Shown piece after piece: positions 25,844 to 32,860 of a stretch of DNA of 64,000 bases. How positions within the stretch are numbered: position 1 is the stretch's first letter; each line of letters begins with the position of its first letter. The notes under the pieces are model-generated. The model had not been told where the DNA came from and searched no databases. It was given only the letters and a program-made list of their open reading frames with translations. The stretch is from positions 1 through 64,000 of the forward strand of contig JACAEQ010000032.1 in the NCBI GenBank assembly GCA_013388755.1, written 5' to 3'. This DNA comes from Chloroflexota bacterium. Lineage in GTDB: Bacteria; Chloroflexota; Chloroflexia; Chloroflexales; Roseiflexaceae. The translations under genes and the position numbers were made by a program.

Positions 25844-26491
25844 CGTCATCGCCTTCTTCCGGACTTCGTCCTGCTGAATCTACCTGGATTGCGCCGCCAT
25901 CATGGCGCGGCAGGTTCTTTGCGCTCGACACAGGTGCAACCCACCAGCCGGTGTGGTGCAACTGAGCCATCAGGCACACCCCATTAACAGGTAACAGAAA
26001 CATGACCTGACGCTCCATGGCGCCCGGTCACCGCGTTGCCCGTTCTCCTGGTAGGGGAGCGGTCAGGGTGTGAGGTCACCCGTCGCATGCATCGGGTAAA
26101 TGAAAGAACTGAGAGTCATACTCTCAGTCTTCGTACCGGACCTGCCCTCTACGCCGGCGCTATTGAACAACGCTGGCGTAACGTTATTATATGTGATGGC
26201 GAACCATTTGTAAAGACTATGCATGCTATAATGCAGCTACGGGAAACAACGAATGCCCCGTGTCATGTCACAGACGATCACCGAACTACTCGATACCGGC
26301 GAATCGCAGTAGTACACCCGCCTGACGGCGAACGTGCTGCCGGGGGTACGCGGCGCGGGTGAGGGGCGCCCATCAACAGCGACGCATAGCACCCGGGCAA
26401 CCTGGCCAGGGCCCGGCCTGGCGCCGTCACCGTGCGGTCCAGGGTGTAACTCGTATTAGATGAAACGGGACCAGCAGCGAAAGGAGGAACA
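25844..26491. other. Divergent intergenic region of greA and the HIT gene
   Basis: About 650 bp. It holds a direct repeat GGTGCAAC (25933-25940 and 25955-25962, period 22), a perfect hairpin (26108-26128), a TATAAT candidate -10 (26227-26232, + strand, poor -35) and a 19-codon frame (26253-26312, reads MPRVMSQTITELLDTGESQ then stop) without a clear ribosome binding site. A long leader to the HIT gene is possible. No known riboswitch motif was recognised. Confidence 0.5.
26108..26128. terminator. Perfect short hairpin in the greA-HIT region
   Basis: ACTGAGAGT (26108-26116), loop CAT, ACTCTCAGT (26120-26128). On the minus strand it is followed by TCTTTCATTT, a weak T tract, which fits a terminator for an unidentified minus-strand transcript; it could equally be an operator. 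Confidence 0.4.
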
Positions 26492-26902
26492 ATGCCCACC
26501 GTCTTCGCCCGTATCGTCAGCGGCGAGATCCCGGCTGTCAAAGTCTACGAAGATGACGCGACGCTCGCATTCATGGATGTCAATCCGGCAAGTCGCGGCC
26601 ACACCCTGGTGATCTGCAAAGCCGAACACCCCGATGTTTTTACGGTACCACCCGAACTGTTGCTGGCCACGGCTCGCACCGTGCAGCGCGTGGCGCTCGC
26701 GCTACGCGCGGCGCTCAATATCGAAGGCTTGAACATTCTGCAAAACAATGGCGCCGCCGCAGGACAAACCGTGTTTCACTATCATGTTCACCTGATTCCA
26801 CGCTGGGCCGGCGATCATGTGCTGCGTCCGTGGATGCCGCACCAGGTCGAACCCACAGAGTTGCACGCACTTGCCGCACAGATTCGCGCTGCACTGGAGT
26901 GA
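26492..26902 (+). CDS. HIT-family nucleotide hydrolase/transferase
   Basis: A 136-residue histidine-triad protein of the Hint/HinT branch, which hydrolyses adenosine phosphoramidates and similar nucleotides. The triad is HYHVHLIPR (about 97-105, His-x-His-x-His), preceded by NNGAAAGQTVFH. The N-terminal FARIVSGEIPAVKVYEDD and FMDVNPASRGHTLVI are typical. The start ATG has AAAGGAGG 5-8 nt upstream. First gene of a tight trio with a small membrane protein and a hypothetical protein (7-nt and zero-nt gaps). Confidence 0.93.
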   Translation: MPTVFARIVSGEIPAVKVYEDDATLAFMDVNPASRGHTLVICKAEHPDVFTVPPELLLATARTVQRVALALRAALNIEGLNILQNNGAAAGQTVFHYHVHLIPRWAGDHVLRPWMPHQVEPTELHALAAQIRAALE

Positions 26903-26909
26903 ACGCCCG

Positions 26910-27107
26910 ATGGATACCGAAACGACCGACACGCAACCGATGGCGGCTGCCGACGCGCAAGATGACACCGCGCAGGCGCGGCGCAGTGCGCTCTCGGCAA
27001 TCATGCTGTTGTTGTTGCTGCTCCTTATCCTGCTGCTTTTCGCCGCTGCGATCGAACGCACTGATATCATCAATTTCACTGCTGCGGCCTGTGCACCGGC
27101 AATCTGA
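26910..27107 (+). CDS. Small single-pass membrane protein
   Basis: A 65-residue protein: an acidic, Thr/Ala-rich N-terminus (about 1-25), a strongly hydrophobic segment with nine consecutive Leu/Ile residues (about 29-48) and a short tail IERTDIINFTAAACAPAI. Probably one membrane helix. Unrecognised family. The ATG lies 7 nt after the HIT stop codon and its TGA is immediately followed by the next ATG, so the three genes should be translated together. Confidence 0.65.
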   Translation: MDTETTDTQPMAAADAQDDTAQARRSALSAIMLLLLLLLILLLFAAAIERTDIINFTAAACAPAI

Positions 27108-27530
27108 ATGGATGATGCGCTCTACACGCTGGCGGCCGAGCAGGGCCTCGATCTCGAGGCTTTACGTCATGGTCTGGCCGATCTGCGCGCGCGCGCCGGC
27201 GGCGACGCCTTTTATGTCTTCTGGACCACGCGTGGTGGTGAACGTACTGAATCCAGTGGGCGCGAGCGCATACTGCTGGCATTTCCTTCCCCGGATACCG
27301 CCCTCGCCTTTGCACAGCGTAACCGCCTCACGCAACCACCTGATGCGCCACGGTTGCGCCGCCTCGCACTGGTGCACCTCCTGCGCGCGATGTTACGCGA
27401 ACCGGCGATTGCAACACTCTACCTGGTCTTCGAAGCCGATGACCTGCAGGAATACCCGCCGGGTAGATTGCCTGCCGGCTTGCGCCTCTCGCGCTCTGAA
27501 TTGCTGCGCCTGATCGGCGCTCGCCCGTAA
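27108..27530 (+). CDS. Conserved-looking hypothetical protein
   Basis: A 140-residue soluble protein, alpha/beta in appearance, with no recognised motif. Seen: an acidic Leu-rich start (MDDALYTLAAEQGLDLEALR), a central YVFWTTRGGE and RILLAFPSPDTALAFAQRN, and a Leu/Arg-rich end. Its ATG directly follows the TGA of the small membrane protein. Codon use matches the neighbours, supporting a real gene. A 6-bp hairpin (27544-27567) follows. Confidence 0.75.
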   Translation: MDDALYTLAAEQGLDLEALRHGLADLRARAGGDAFYVFWTTRGGERTESSGRERILLAFPSPDTALAFAQRNRLTQPPDAPRLRRLALVHLLRAMLREPAIATLYLVFEADDLQEYPPGRLPAGLRLSRSELLRLIGARP

Positions 27531-27543
27531 CGGCCCCTCCGAC

Positions 27544-27567
27544 CACCGGTTGATGGCGTAGCCGGTG
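27544..27567 (+). terminator. Hairpin after the HIT operon
   Basis: CACCGG (27544-27549) and CCGGTG (27562-27567) with a 12-nt loop, followed by GAAAATCAC. Weak stem, but placed 14 nt past the last stop codon of the trio. Confidence 0.4.
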
Positions 27568-27691
27568 AAAATCACACCCTGAACAAACAATACCACTCTG
27601 CAGAAGGCAAAAAAGGCACATTGCGCGTCACCTGAAGCGGTGGACGCGTCACTCCGTTTTTGCATATATCGTGCAACTCCCATGCAAACCC

Positions 27692-27737
27692 TTGACATGC
27701 CTCGTGAACCGTGGTAGACTATTTCTGACCGTTCGGT
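27692..27737 (+). promoter_or_regulatory. Promoter and operator of the TetR-MacAB operon
   Basis: TTGACA (27692-27697), 17-nt spacer, TAGACT (27715-27720): a near-consensus promoter. Directly after it lies the inverted repeat ACCG-TT-CGGT (27728-27737), at about +1 to +10, the classic place for TetR-family autorepression. Promoter seen; autoregulation inferred. Confidence 0.75.
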
Positions 27738-27816
27738 ATACACGACAAAATCTTTGCAAGCATGCACGTTACTGTGCAATCGGTGCGGCATCAGCGCGCC
27801 AGACTGGACCATCATC

Positions 27817-28452
27817 TTGAACAGTGACCTCAGCGAACCAGCCTATAGCCCCGCAGCGACGCGGATTCTTACGACGGCCACGCGGCTGTTCATGCAACGC
27901 GGCTATAGTGCCGTGTCGGTGAATGATATCGTCCAGGCGGCTGATGTCACCAAGCCGACGCTCTACTACCACTTTTCTGACAAAGAAGAGCTGTTCGTGG
28001 TCGTGTCCATCCATATGCTGGCAGAAATGCACGCGGTAATGCGCCAGGCAGTCGCAGGCCAGCCCGATACGCGCCAGCGCCTCGTGGCGCTCGCCCATGT
28101 GCTGCTGCAGGCACCCAACGGCGACACGCGCATGATGCGCCACCAGGCGCGCGAGCATCTCAGCCCTGAGCGCCAGCAACGCCTGGCGGCTGCGTTTGGC
28201 CGGTACATGGTTACGCCGCTCCGCGAAGTGATGCAGCAGGGTCTCGATAGTGGCGAACTCGCCGGGCACAGTGCCGATGAACTCGCCTTCCTGTTCCTCG
28301 GCCTTATGGAGGGGTTCCAGCGTCAGACGGCGCCTGATCGCGAGCCCGACATCGCTGCTGCGGAACCTTCCTTCTCGACCGATCGATTCTCAGCTGAAAC
28401 GGTGGTGGATCTGTTCTTGCACGGAACCGCCGCCCGCAATCGCGCATCATGA
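27817..28452 (+). CDS. TetR/AcrR-family transcriptional regulator
   Basis: A repressor of about 211 residues. The N-terminal helix-turn-helix is ATRILTTATRLFMQRGYSAVS then VNDIVQAADVTKPTLYYHFSDKEELF, a textbook TetR domain; the C-terminal helical part (about 65-205) would bind a ligand, and is unclassified. Start uncertain: TTG 27817 fits family length; TTG 27754 would add a Cys-rich stretch unlike TetR proteins; neither has a clear Shine-Dalgarno. The gene heads the efflux operon and probably controls itself through the ACCGTTCGGT repeat at its transcription start. Confidence 0.9.
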   Translation: MNSDLSEPAYSPAATRILTTATRLFMQRGYSAVSVNDIVQAADVTKPTLYYHFSDKEELFVVVSIHMLAEMHAVMRQAVAGQPDTRQRLVALAHVLLQAPNGDTRMMRHQAREHLSPERQQRLAAAFGRYMVTPLREVMQQGLDSGELAGHSADELAFLFLGLMEGFQRQTAPDREPDIAAAEPSFSTDRFSAETVVDLFLHGTAARNRAS

Positions 28453-28546
28453 CGCGGTTGTGACGGTCAAGACTACCGATTGCAGCAGCCAGGTCATCGC
28501 CAGTCTGCAAGCAGAAATCTGTAATCATAGTAAGGAGCCTGTTCTC

Positions 28547-30310
28547 GTGACCACTCTCCCGCAATCATCGCCGCGACTCCGGCTGCCGCGACCGGCGCTG
28601 CCGGTCATTATCGCCACAATCCTTGTGGTTGCCGTCATCGCGACGTTCGTTATCCCACGCCTGACGACGGGCGCTGCTGACGCCCTCCAGGGCGGTACGG
28701 CCGTCTCCGTGACCCGCGGCGACATTGTCGCCGGTATCAGCGCGACTGGCCGCATCGAACCGCGCCAGGAGTCGGCGCTGAGTTTCACCACGCCAGGACG
28801 CATCGCCGAAGTGCTGGTCGCCGAAGGCCAGCAGGTGCAGGCCGGCACGCCATTGATTCGTATTGATAGCCGCGAGCTTGTCGCACAGGTTGCGGCGGCG
28901 CGTGCCGCCCTTGCCCAGGCTGAGGCCGACCTGCAGCAACTCGAGGAAGGCGCGACGCCCGAAGAGATCGCCCAGGCGCGCGCGCAGGTGGATTCCGCCC
29001 GCGGTGCACTGGTGCAGACTGCAGGCAGCGTCACCGCCACCGACATCACCGCCGCGCGCGCGCGCGTCGAGGAGGCCCGCGCGCGCCTCAGCGCACTGCA
29101 GGGTTCGCCAAACAATGATCAACTGACGGCCGCTCGTGCGGCGCTTGCTGAGGCGCAGGCCACGCTGGAACGACAGCGCAGCGCCCTTGCCACCGCCAAG
29201 GTTGACGCCGAGCGCCAGGTGTTTGAACGCGCCAATCGCCTGCGTGATGCCCAGACAGCCTTCGCTGCCGCTCGCGACAATCTGGCGAGCGTCGAGACCG
29301 ACGGGAAGGATCCCCTCACCGGCCTGTCACTGACCGATGCCGGCGAACGCTCATATCGCGATGCATTCGCTCAGGCGCAGCGCGCCATGGCCGATGCCGA
29401 GCAGGCGCTTGCCCAGGCGCGCGTCGCCTACGAAACGGCACGGCAAAATGAGATCAGCGGCGTGACCGAAGCCGAGGCGCGCGTCGCAACCGCCCGGGCA
29501 AACCTCGATACACTGCTCAAGCCGAACGCCGATACGCTGGCCGCCGCTCGCGCTGCACTTGCTCAGGCCGAGGCCGACCTGGCTCGTCTGCTTGGTGATC
29601 AGCGACAGGGCGCCCTCACGGTGCAACAGGCCAACCTTGCTGCGGCCGAATCCAACCTGGCCCGCCTGACGGCCGACCCGCGCGCGACCGACATGGCACG
29701 TGCCCGGGCACGCGTCGCGCAGGCGCAGGCGCAACTCGACCTGTCACAGATCCGGCTGGATGATGCCACCCTTGTTGCGCCCTTCGCTGGCGTTGTCGCC
29801 AGCATTGCCGTTGCGCCCGGCGAGCAGGTGGGCCAGGCGCCGGTGCTGCGCCTGATTGATATCAGCCGCTTCAATGTGACCGTCACGGTGGATGAGGTGG
29901 ATGTGGCACGCGTCACGCCTGGCCAGGAGGTTCAGGTGCTGATTGACGCGCTCGGCCCGCCGCTGCTCACCGGCGTCGTGCAGCGTATCGCGCCCCAGGC
30001 CAGTACTGATCGCGACGTGACCGCCTACGAAATCGAGCTTGAGGTGATGCCTGGCGATCGCCCGTTACGTTCAGGCATGACCGCCAGCGCAACGATTATC
30101 ACTGCGAAGCGCGAGAATGCACTCAGCGTACCGGTGCAGGCGATCCGCGACGAGAATGGCTTGACCGTTGTCGATGTGGTGACCGTCGAAAATGGGCGTA
30201 CAACTGTTGTTGTCCAACCAGTGACCACCGGTATCCGCACCGGTGACCAGGTCGAAATCGTCAGCGGTCTGACCGACGGCCAGCAAGTCGTGCTGCCGGC
30301 CTCGAAGTAG
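28547..30310 (+). CDS. HlyD/MacA-type membrane fusion protein
   Basis: A 587-residue periplasmic adaptor-like protein for an ABC exporter. One N-terminal membrane segment (about 18-38); a split lipoyl half (GRIEPRQESALSFTTPG, VLVAEGQQVQAG); a very long Ala/Gln/Arg coiled coil (about 105-390) with at least three helical repeats; the second lipoyl half (ATLVAPFAGVVASIAVAPGE); beta-barrel and membrane-proximal domains. Start GTG 28547, nine bases after AAGGAG. In diderms MacA links MacB to TolC; no TolC-like gene is here and Chloroflexota are usually held to be monoderm, so the long hairpin's partner is an open question. Followed by the ATPase and permease genes. Confidence 0.9.
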   Translation: MTTLPQSSPRLRLPRPALPVIIATILVVAVIATFVIPRLTTGAADALQGGTAVSVTRGDIVAGISATGRIEPRQESALSFTTPGRIAEVLVAEGQQVQAGTPLIRIDSRELVAQVAAARAALAQAEADLQQLEEGATPEEIAQARAQVDSARGALVQTAGSVTATDITAARARVEEARARLSALQGSPNNDQLTAARAALAEAQATLERQRSALATAKVDAERQVFERANRLRDAQTAFAAARDNLASVETDGKDPLTGLSLTDAGERSYRDAFAQAQRAMADAEQALAQARVAYETARQNEISGVTEAEARVATARANLDTLLKPNADTLAAARAALAQAEADLARLLGDQRQGALTVQQANLAAAESNLARLTADPRATDMARARARVAQAQAQLDLSQIRLDDATLVAPFAGVVASIAVAPGEQVGQAPVLRLIDISRFNVTVTVDEVDVARVTPGQEVQVLIDALGPPLLTGVVQRIAPQASTDRDVTAYEIELEVMPGDRPLRSGMTASATIITAKRENALSVPVQAIRDENGLTVVDVVTVENGRTTVVVQPVTTGIRTGDQVEIVSGLTDGQQVVLPASK

Positions 30311-30340
30311 CGCCTGGCTGCGTGAAGCAAGGAGTATGGC

Positions 30341-31168
30341 ATGTATCACGATACTGAATACCTGACGCCGGTCGAAGTAACCGACTACGTCACCGAGCCT
30401 GTGGTTCGGATAGAACATGTAACAAAGGATTTCGTCACGGGCGGCAACCTGTTCCGTGCGCTTGACGATGTGTCTCTCGAAATCCATCGTGGTGAGATGA
30501 TTGCGATCATGGGCCCATCGGGCAGCGGCAAGAGTACCTTAATGACCATTCTCGGCCTGCTCGATGTTCCGACCAGTGGCACGTACTGGCTCGACGGGCA
30601 GGATGTAAGCGCACTCAATCGCGGCCAGCAGGCCCGGGTGCGGAACCAGAAGCTTGGCTTCGTGTTCCAGAACTTCAATCTGTTGCCGCGCCTGAGCGCG
30701 CTGAAAAACGTCGAACTCCCGCTGGTGTATGGGCGCCTTGGCGCACGCGAACGCGAAGAACGCGCCCGCCAGGCGCTCGAAGCCGTCGGTCTGGGGGCCA
30801 GGCTCCACAACCGGCCCAATGAACTGTCGGGCGGGCAGAAGCAGCGTGTCGCCATCGCCCGCGCCCTGGTCGGCAACCCGGCGATGGTCCTGGCCGATGA
30901 GCCGACCGGCGCACTCGACACGCGCACCGGCGCCGAGATTATGGGGCTGTTCCGCCAGTTGAACCGTGAGCAAGGCATTACCATCGTGGTCGTCACTCAC
31001 GACCCTGAGATCGGCAAACAGATGGATCGGGTCGTCGGCCTGCGTGACGGGCGCATCACCGAGAACATTCTGCAAGAGTACTATCACGTTGGCGTGGCAA
31101 CCGAAGAACTGGAGTTGCCGGGCCGTGACCCTGTGCCGGTGCCGGTGCAGGTCGAGCAGCAAGGATAA
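30341..31168 (+). CDS. ABC transporter ATP-binding protein, MacB/LolD type
   Basis: A 275-residue ATPase. Walker A GPSGSGKST (about 65-73), Q-loop FVFQNFNLLPRLSA, signature LSGGQKQRVAIARAL, Walker B MVLADEPTGALD, and switch His in VVVTHDPE. A 25-residue N-terminal leader and a C-terminal extension of about 40 residues (ending PVPVPVQVEQQG) are extra. It should couple ATP hydrolysis to the FtsX-type permease encoded 5 nt downstream. The ATG has AAGGAG seven bases upstream. Confidence 0.95.
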   Translation: MYHDTEYLTPVEVTDYVTEPVVRIEHVTKDFVTGGNLFRALDDVSLEIHRGEMIAIMGPSGSGKSTLMTILGLLDVPTSGTYWLDGQDVSALNRGQQARVRNQKLGFVFQNFNLLPRLSALKNVELPLVYGRLGAREREERARQALEAVGLGARLHNRPNELSGGQKQRVAIARALVGNPAMVLADEPTGALDTRTGAEIMGLFRQLNREQGITIVVVTHDPEIGKQMDRVVGLRDGRITENILQEYYHVGVATEELELPGRDPVPVPVQVEQQG

Positions 31169-31173
31169 GCGTC

Positions 31174-32418
31174 GTGTTCAAAGAACTTGGGCTGATGGCC
31201 CTGGATAGTTTGCGAGCAAACAAGTTCCGCTCGTTGCTCACCATGCTGGGTATTATTATCGGCTCGGCAACGCTGGTGGCGGTGCTCTCGCTCGGTAATG
31301 CGTTGCAGAGCCAGGTGTTCGAGCGCTTCGTTGACCTGGGGACGCGCCGGATCGCTGTGCTGCCCGGCGACCCTCAGGCGCGCGGTGCGCGGGATGTGCC
31401 CGGCTATGGCCTGCTCTCCATTCGCGACTACCAGGCGCTGGAGCAACTGGTGGCGCGCCACCCGGATGTGTTCCGCACGATCGTGCCGGAAGTGTCGCTC
31501 CGCGTCCAGGCGCGCGCCGGCAACTCATCCGTCACATCCACCGTTGTCGGTACCACGAAGGATTACCAGCTCGTCCAGACGGTACCGGTCATGTATGGCC
31601 GGTTCCTGACCGACACCGACGATCAACAGACGGCGCGCGTCGCGGTGCTTGGCGCACTGGTGGCGGAGGACCTCTTTGGCAAGGAAAACGTCGCCGGCGC
31701 CATCGGGCGGACGATCGAGGTCAATGGAAAACCGCTGCAGGTGGTGGGTATCTTGCGCCAGCTGGGCGGACCATTCTCGTCTGACCAGCGGATCCTGGTG
31801 CCGGTGAGCACTGCGCGGCTCCGCATTGCCGGCAACCAGGATTTGCCCGGTCGCGGCCTGCAGATGAGCAGTATTCTGCTCAATTTGCAGAGTGAGCGCA
31901 TGGTGGAACGTGGCGAACGACTGGTAACCTCCACACTGCGCGCAACACGAAACGTGCCCGATGGCGTGATTGACGACTTCCGCCTCAACCTGCCGACCCA
32001 GGCGCTTGGCGTGCTTGCCGGCATCAACGGCGCGATCACCGGCTTTATTGCGCTGGTGGCGGGGATCAGCCTGGTCGTCGGTGGCATCGGGATCATGAAC
32101 ATTATGCTGGTGGCCGTCACTGAGCGGACGCGCGAGATCGGTGTGCGCAAGGCGCTCGGCGCGACCGACGGCGATGTGTTGAGCCAGTTTGTGCTCGAAG
32201 CTGTGGCAATCAGTGTCGTGGGCAGCCTGATCGGGGTGACGAGCGCGATTGCGCTGGTGGCGCTGGTTGGAGCCGCGGCCGGCCTGGGGGTCGCTATTTC
32301 GTGGGTTGCCGTCGGCCTGGCGCTGGCGTTCGCCTGTATCATTGGCATTGGCTTTGGGTACTACCCGGCGCGACGCGCGGCGCTGCTTCTGCCGATCGAG
32401 GCCCTGCGTTACGAATAG
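31174..32418 (+). CDS. ABC transporter permease, MacB/FtsX family
   Basis: A 414-residue permease with the MacB layout: an N-terminal membrane helix (about 20-40), a long extracytoplasmic MacB-PCD domain (about 45-270), then three helices (about 290-315, 335-365, 375-405). Conserved parts: LRANKFRSLLTMLGIIIG, GIGIMNIMLVAVTERTREIGVRKALGA, and YYPARRAALLLPIEALRYE at the C-terminus. MacB-type pumps export peptides, macrolides or lipoproteins; the cargo is unknown. Starts with GTG after CAAGGATAAG; the ATPase stop is 5 nt upstream. A strong inverted repeat (32435-32461) follows. Confidence 0.93.
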   Translation: MFKELGLMALDSLRANKFRSLLTMLGIIIGSATLVAVLSLGNALQSQVFERFVDLGTRRIAVLPGDPQARGARDVPGYGLLSIRDYQALEQLVARHPDVFRTIVPEVSLRVQARAGNSSVTSTVVGTTKDYQLVQTVPVMYGRFLTDTDDQQTARVAVLGALVAEDLFGKENVAGAIGRTIEVNGKPLQVVGILRQLGGPFSSDQRILVPVSTARLRIAGNQDLPGRGLQMSSILLNLQSERMVERGERLVTSTLRATRNVPDGVIDDFRLNLPTQALGVLAGINGAITGFIALVAGISLVVGGIGIMNIMLVAVTERTREIGVRKALGATDGDVLSQFVLEAVAISVVGSLIGVTSAIALVALVGAAAGLGVAISWVAVGLALAFACIIGIGFGYYPARRAALLLPIEALRYE

Positions 32419-32434
32419 CATGGTCGGGGCTGCC

Positions 32435-32461
32435 GGTTGCACCGGCAAAGCTGGTGCAACC
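32435..32461 (+). terminator. Terminator hairpin of the MacAB-type operon
   Basis: GGTTGCACC (32435-32443) and GGTGCAACC (32453-32461), perfect 9-bp arms with a 9-nt loop, 17 nt past the permease stop. No T run follows. Confidence 0.6.
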
Positions 32462-32618
32462 ACAGCAAATGGAACATGCGACGCCGGGACGCAGCAATGC
32501 CGTGGCACAGCATCGCCCAGGACGAGCTACTACCGCGCACATACGTCCCGATGTGGCTCGCGCCAGGCTGCAACGATGCCATACATCAGGCCTGGACGCG
32601 TCAGACTCCGGCGGCTTC

Positions 32619-32672
32619 ATGCCTATCCGAAAAACGCTATGCCTCGTGTCATTACGAGGAGCGTCAGCAACC
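32619..32672 (+). repeat. Fragment of the GTGCCTATCCGAA element
   Basis: Reads ATGCCTATCCGAAAAACGCT, then a part close to the 39871 copy (GTCATTACGAGGAGCGT). Only the left end is present; the right terminal repeat is missing and the G4 element begins 14 nt later, so it looks truncated. Confidence 0.55.
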
Positions 32673-32685
32673 TGGATCGAGATGC

Positions 32686-32856
32686 AATACCTTGCGCATA
32701 AGGCTCGACGCACCGCACAGCCCCCCTCCCAACCTCCCCCCGCTGGAGGGAAGCCCCAGACTCCCCAGCCCTCCCCCGCTGGGCGGAAAGCCCCAGACTC
32801 CCTCCCCCGCCAGGGGAGGGCCGGGGTGGGGGCGAAGGACCTATTTGAAAGGTACC
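32686..32856 (+). repeat. GC-rich G4 element, copy 2
   Basis: 171 bp. The left terminal repeat is eroded (AATACCTTGCGCATAAGG); the right one is TATTTGAAAGGTACC (32842-32856). The core has an internal duplication (GCCCCAGACTCCC occurs twice) that makes it longer than the other copies. G-quadruplex motif G4-A-G3-CC-G4-T-G5 at 32813-32832. It ends 4 nt before the stop codon of the minus-strand hydrolase gene, the same position copy 1 has beside its gene. Confidence 0.8.
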
Positions 32857-32860
32857 GGAT

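Larger units (their letters stand above)
32462..32860. other. Intergenic region filled with dispersed elements
   Basis: No gene is supported. After 150 bp without features, it holds a fragment of the GTGCCTATCCGAA element (32619-32672) directly followed by a full G4 element (32686-32856). The region ends 4 nt before the hydrolase stop codon. Confidence 0.65.

Noticed and set aside
26232-26491. T-box or other known riboswitch before the HIT gene
   Set aside because: No T-box core (the AGGGTGGNACCGCG consensus is absent), and a HIT hydrolase is not a usual target.
31525-32508. A minus-strand frame opposite the MacB-type permease
   Set aside because: Covers conserved permease helices on the + strand; His/Gln/Arg-rich shadow.
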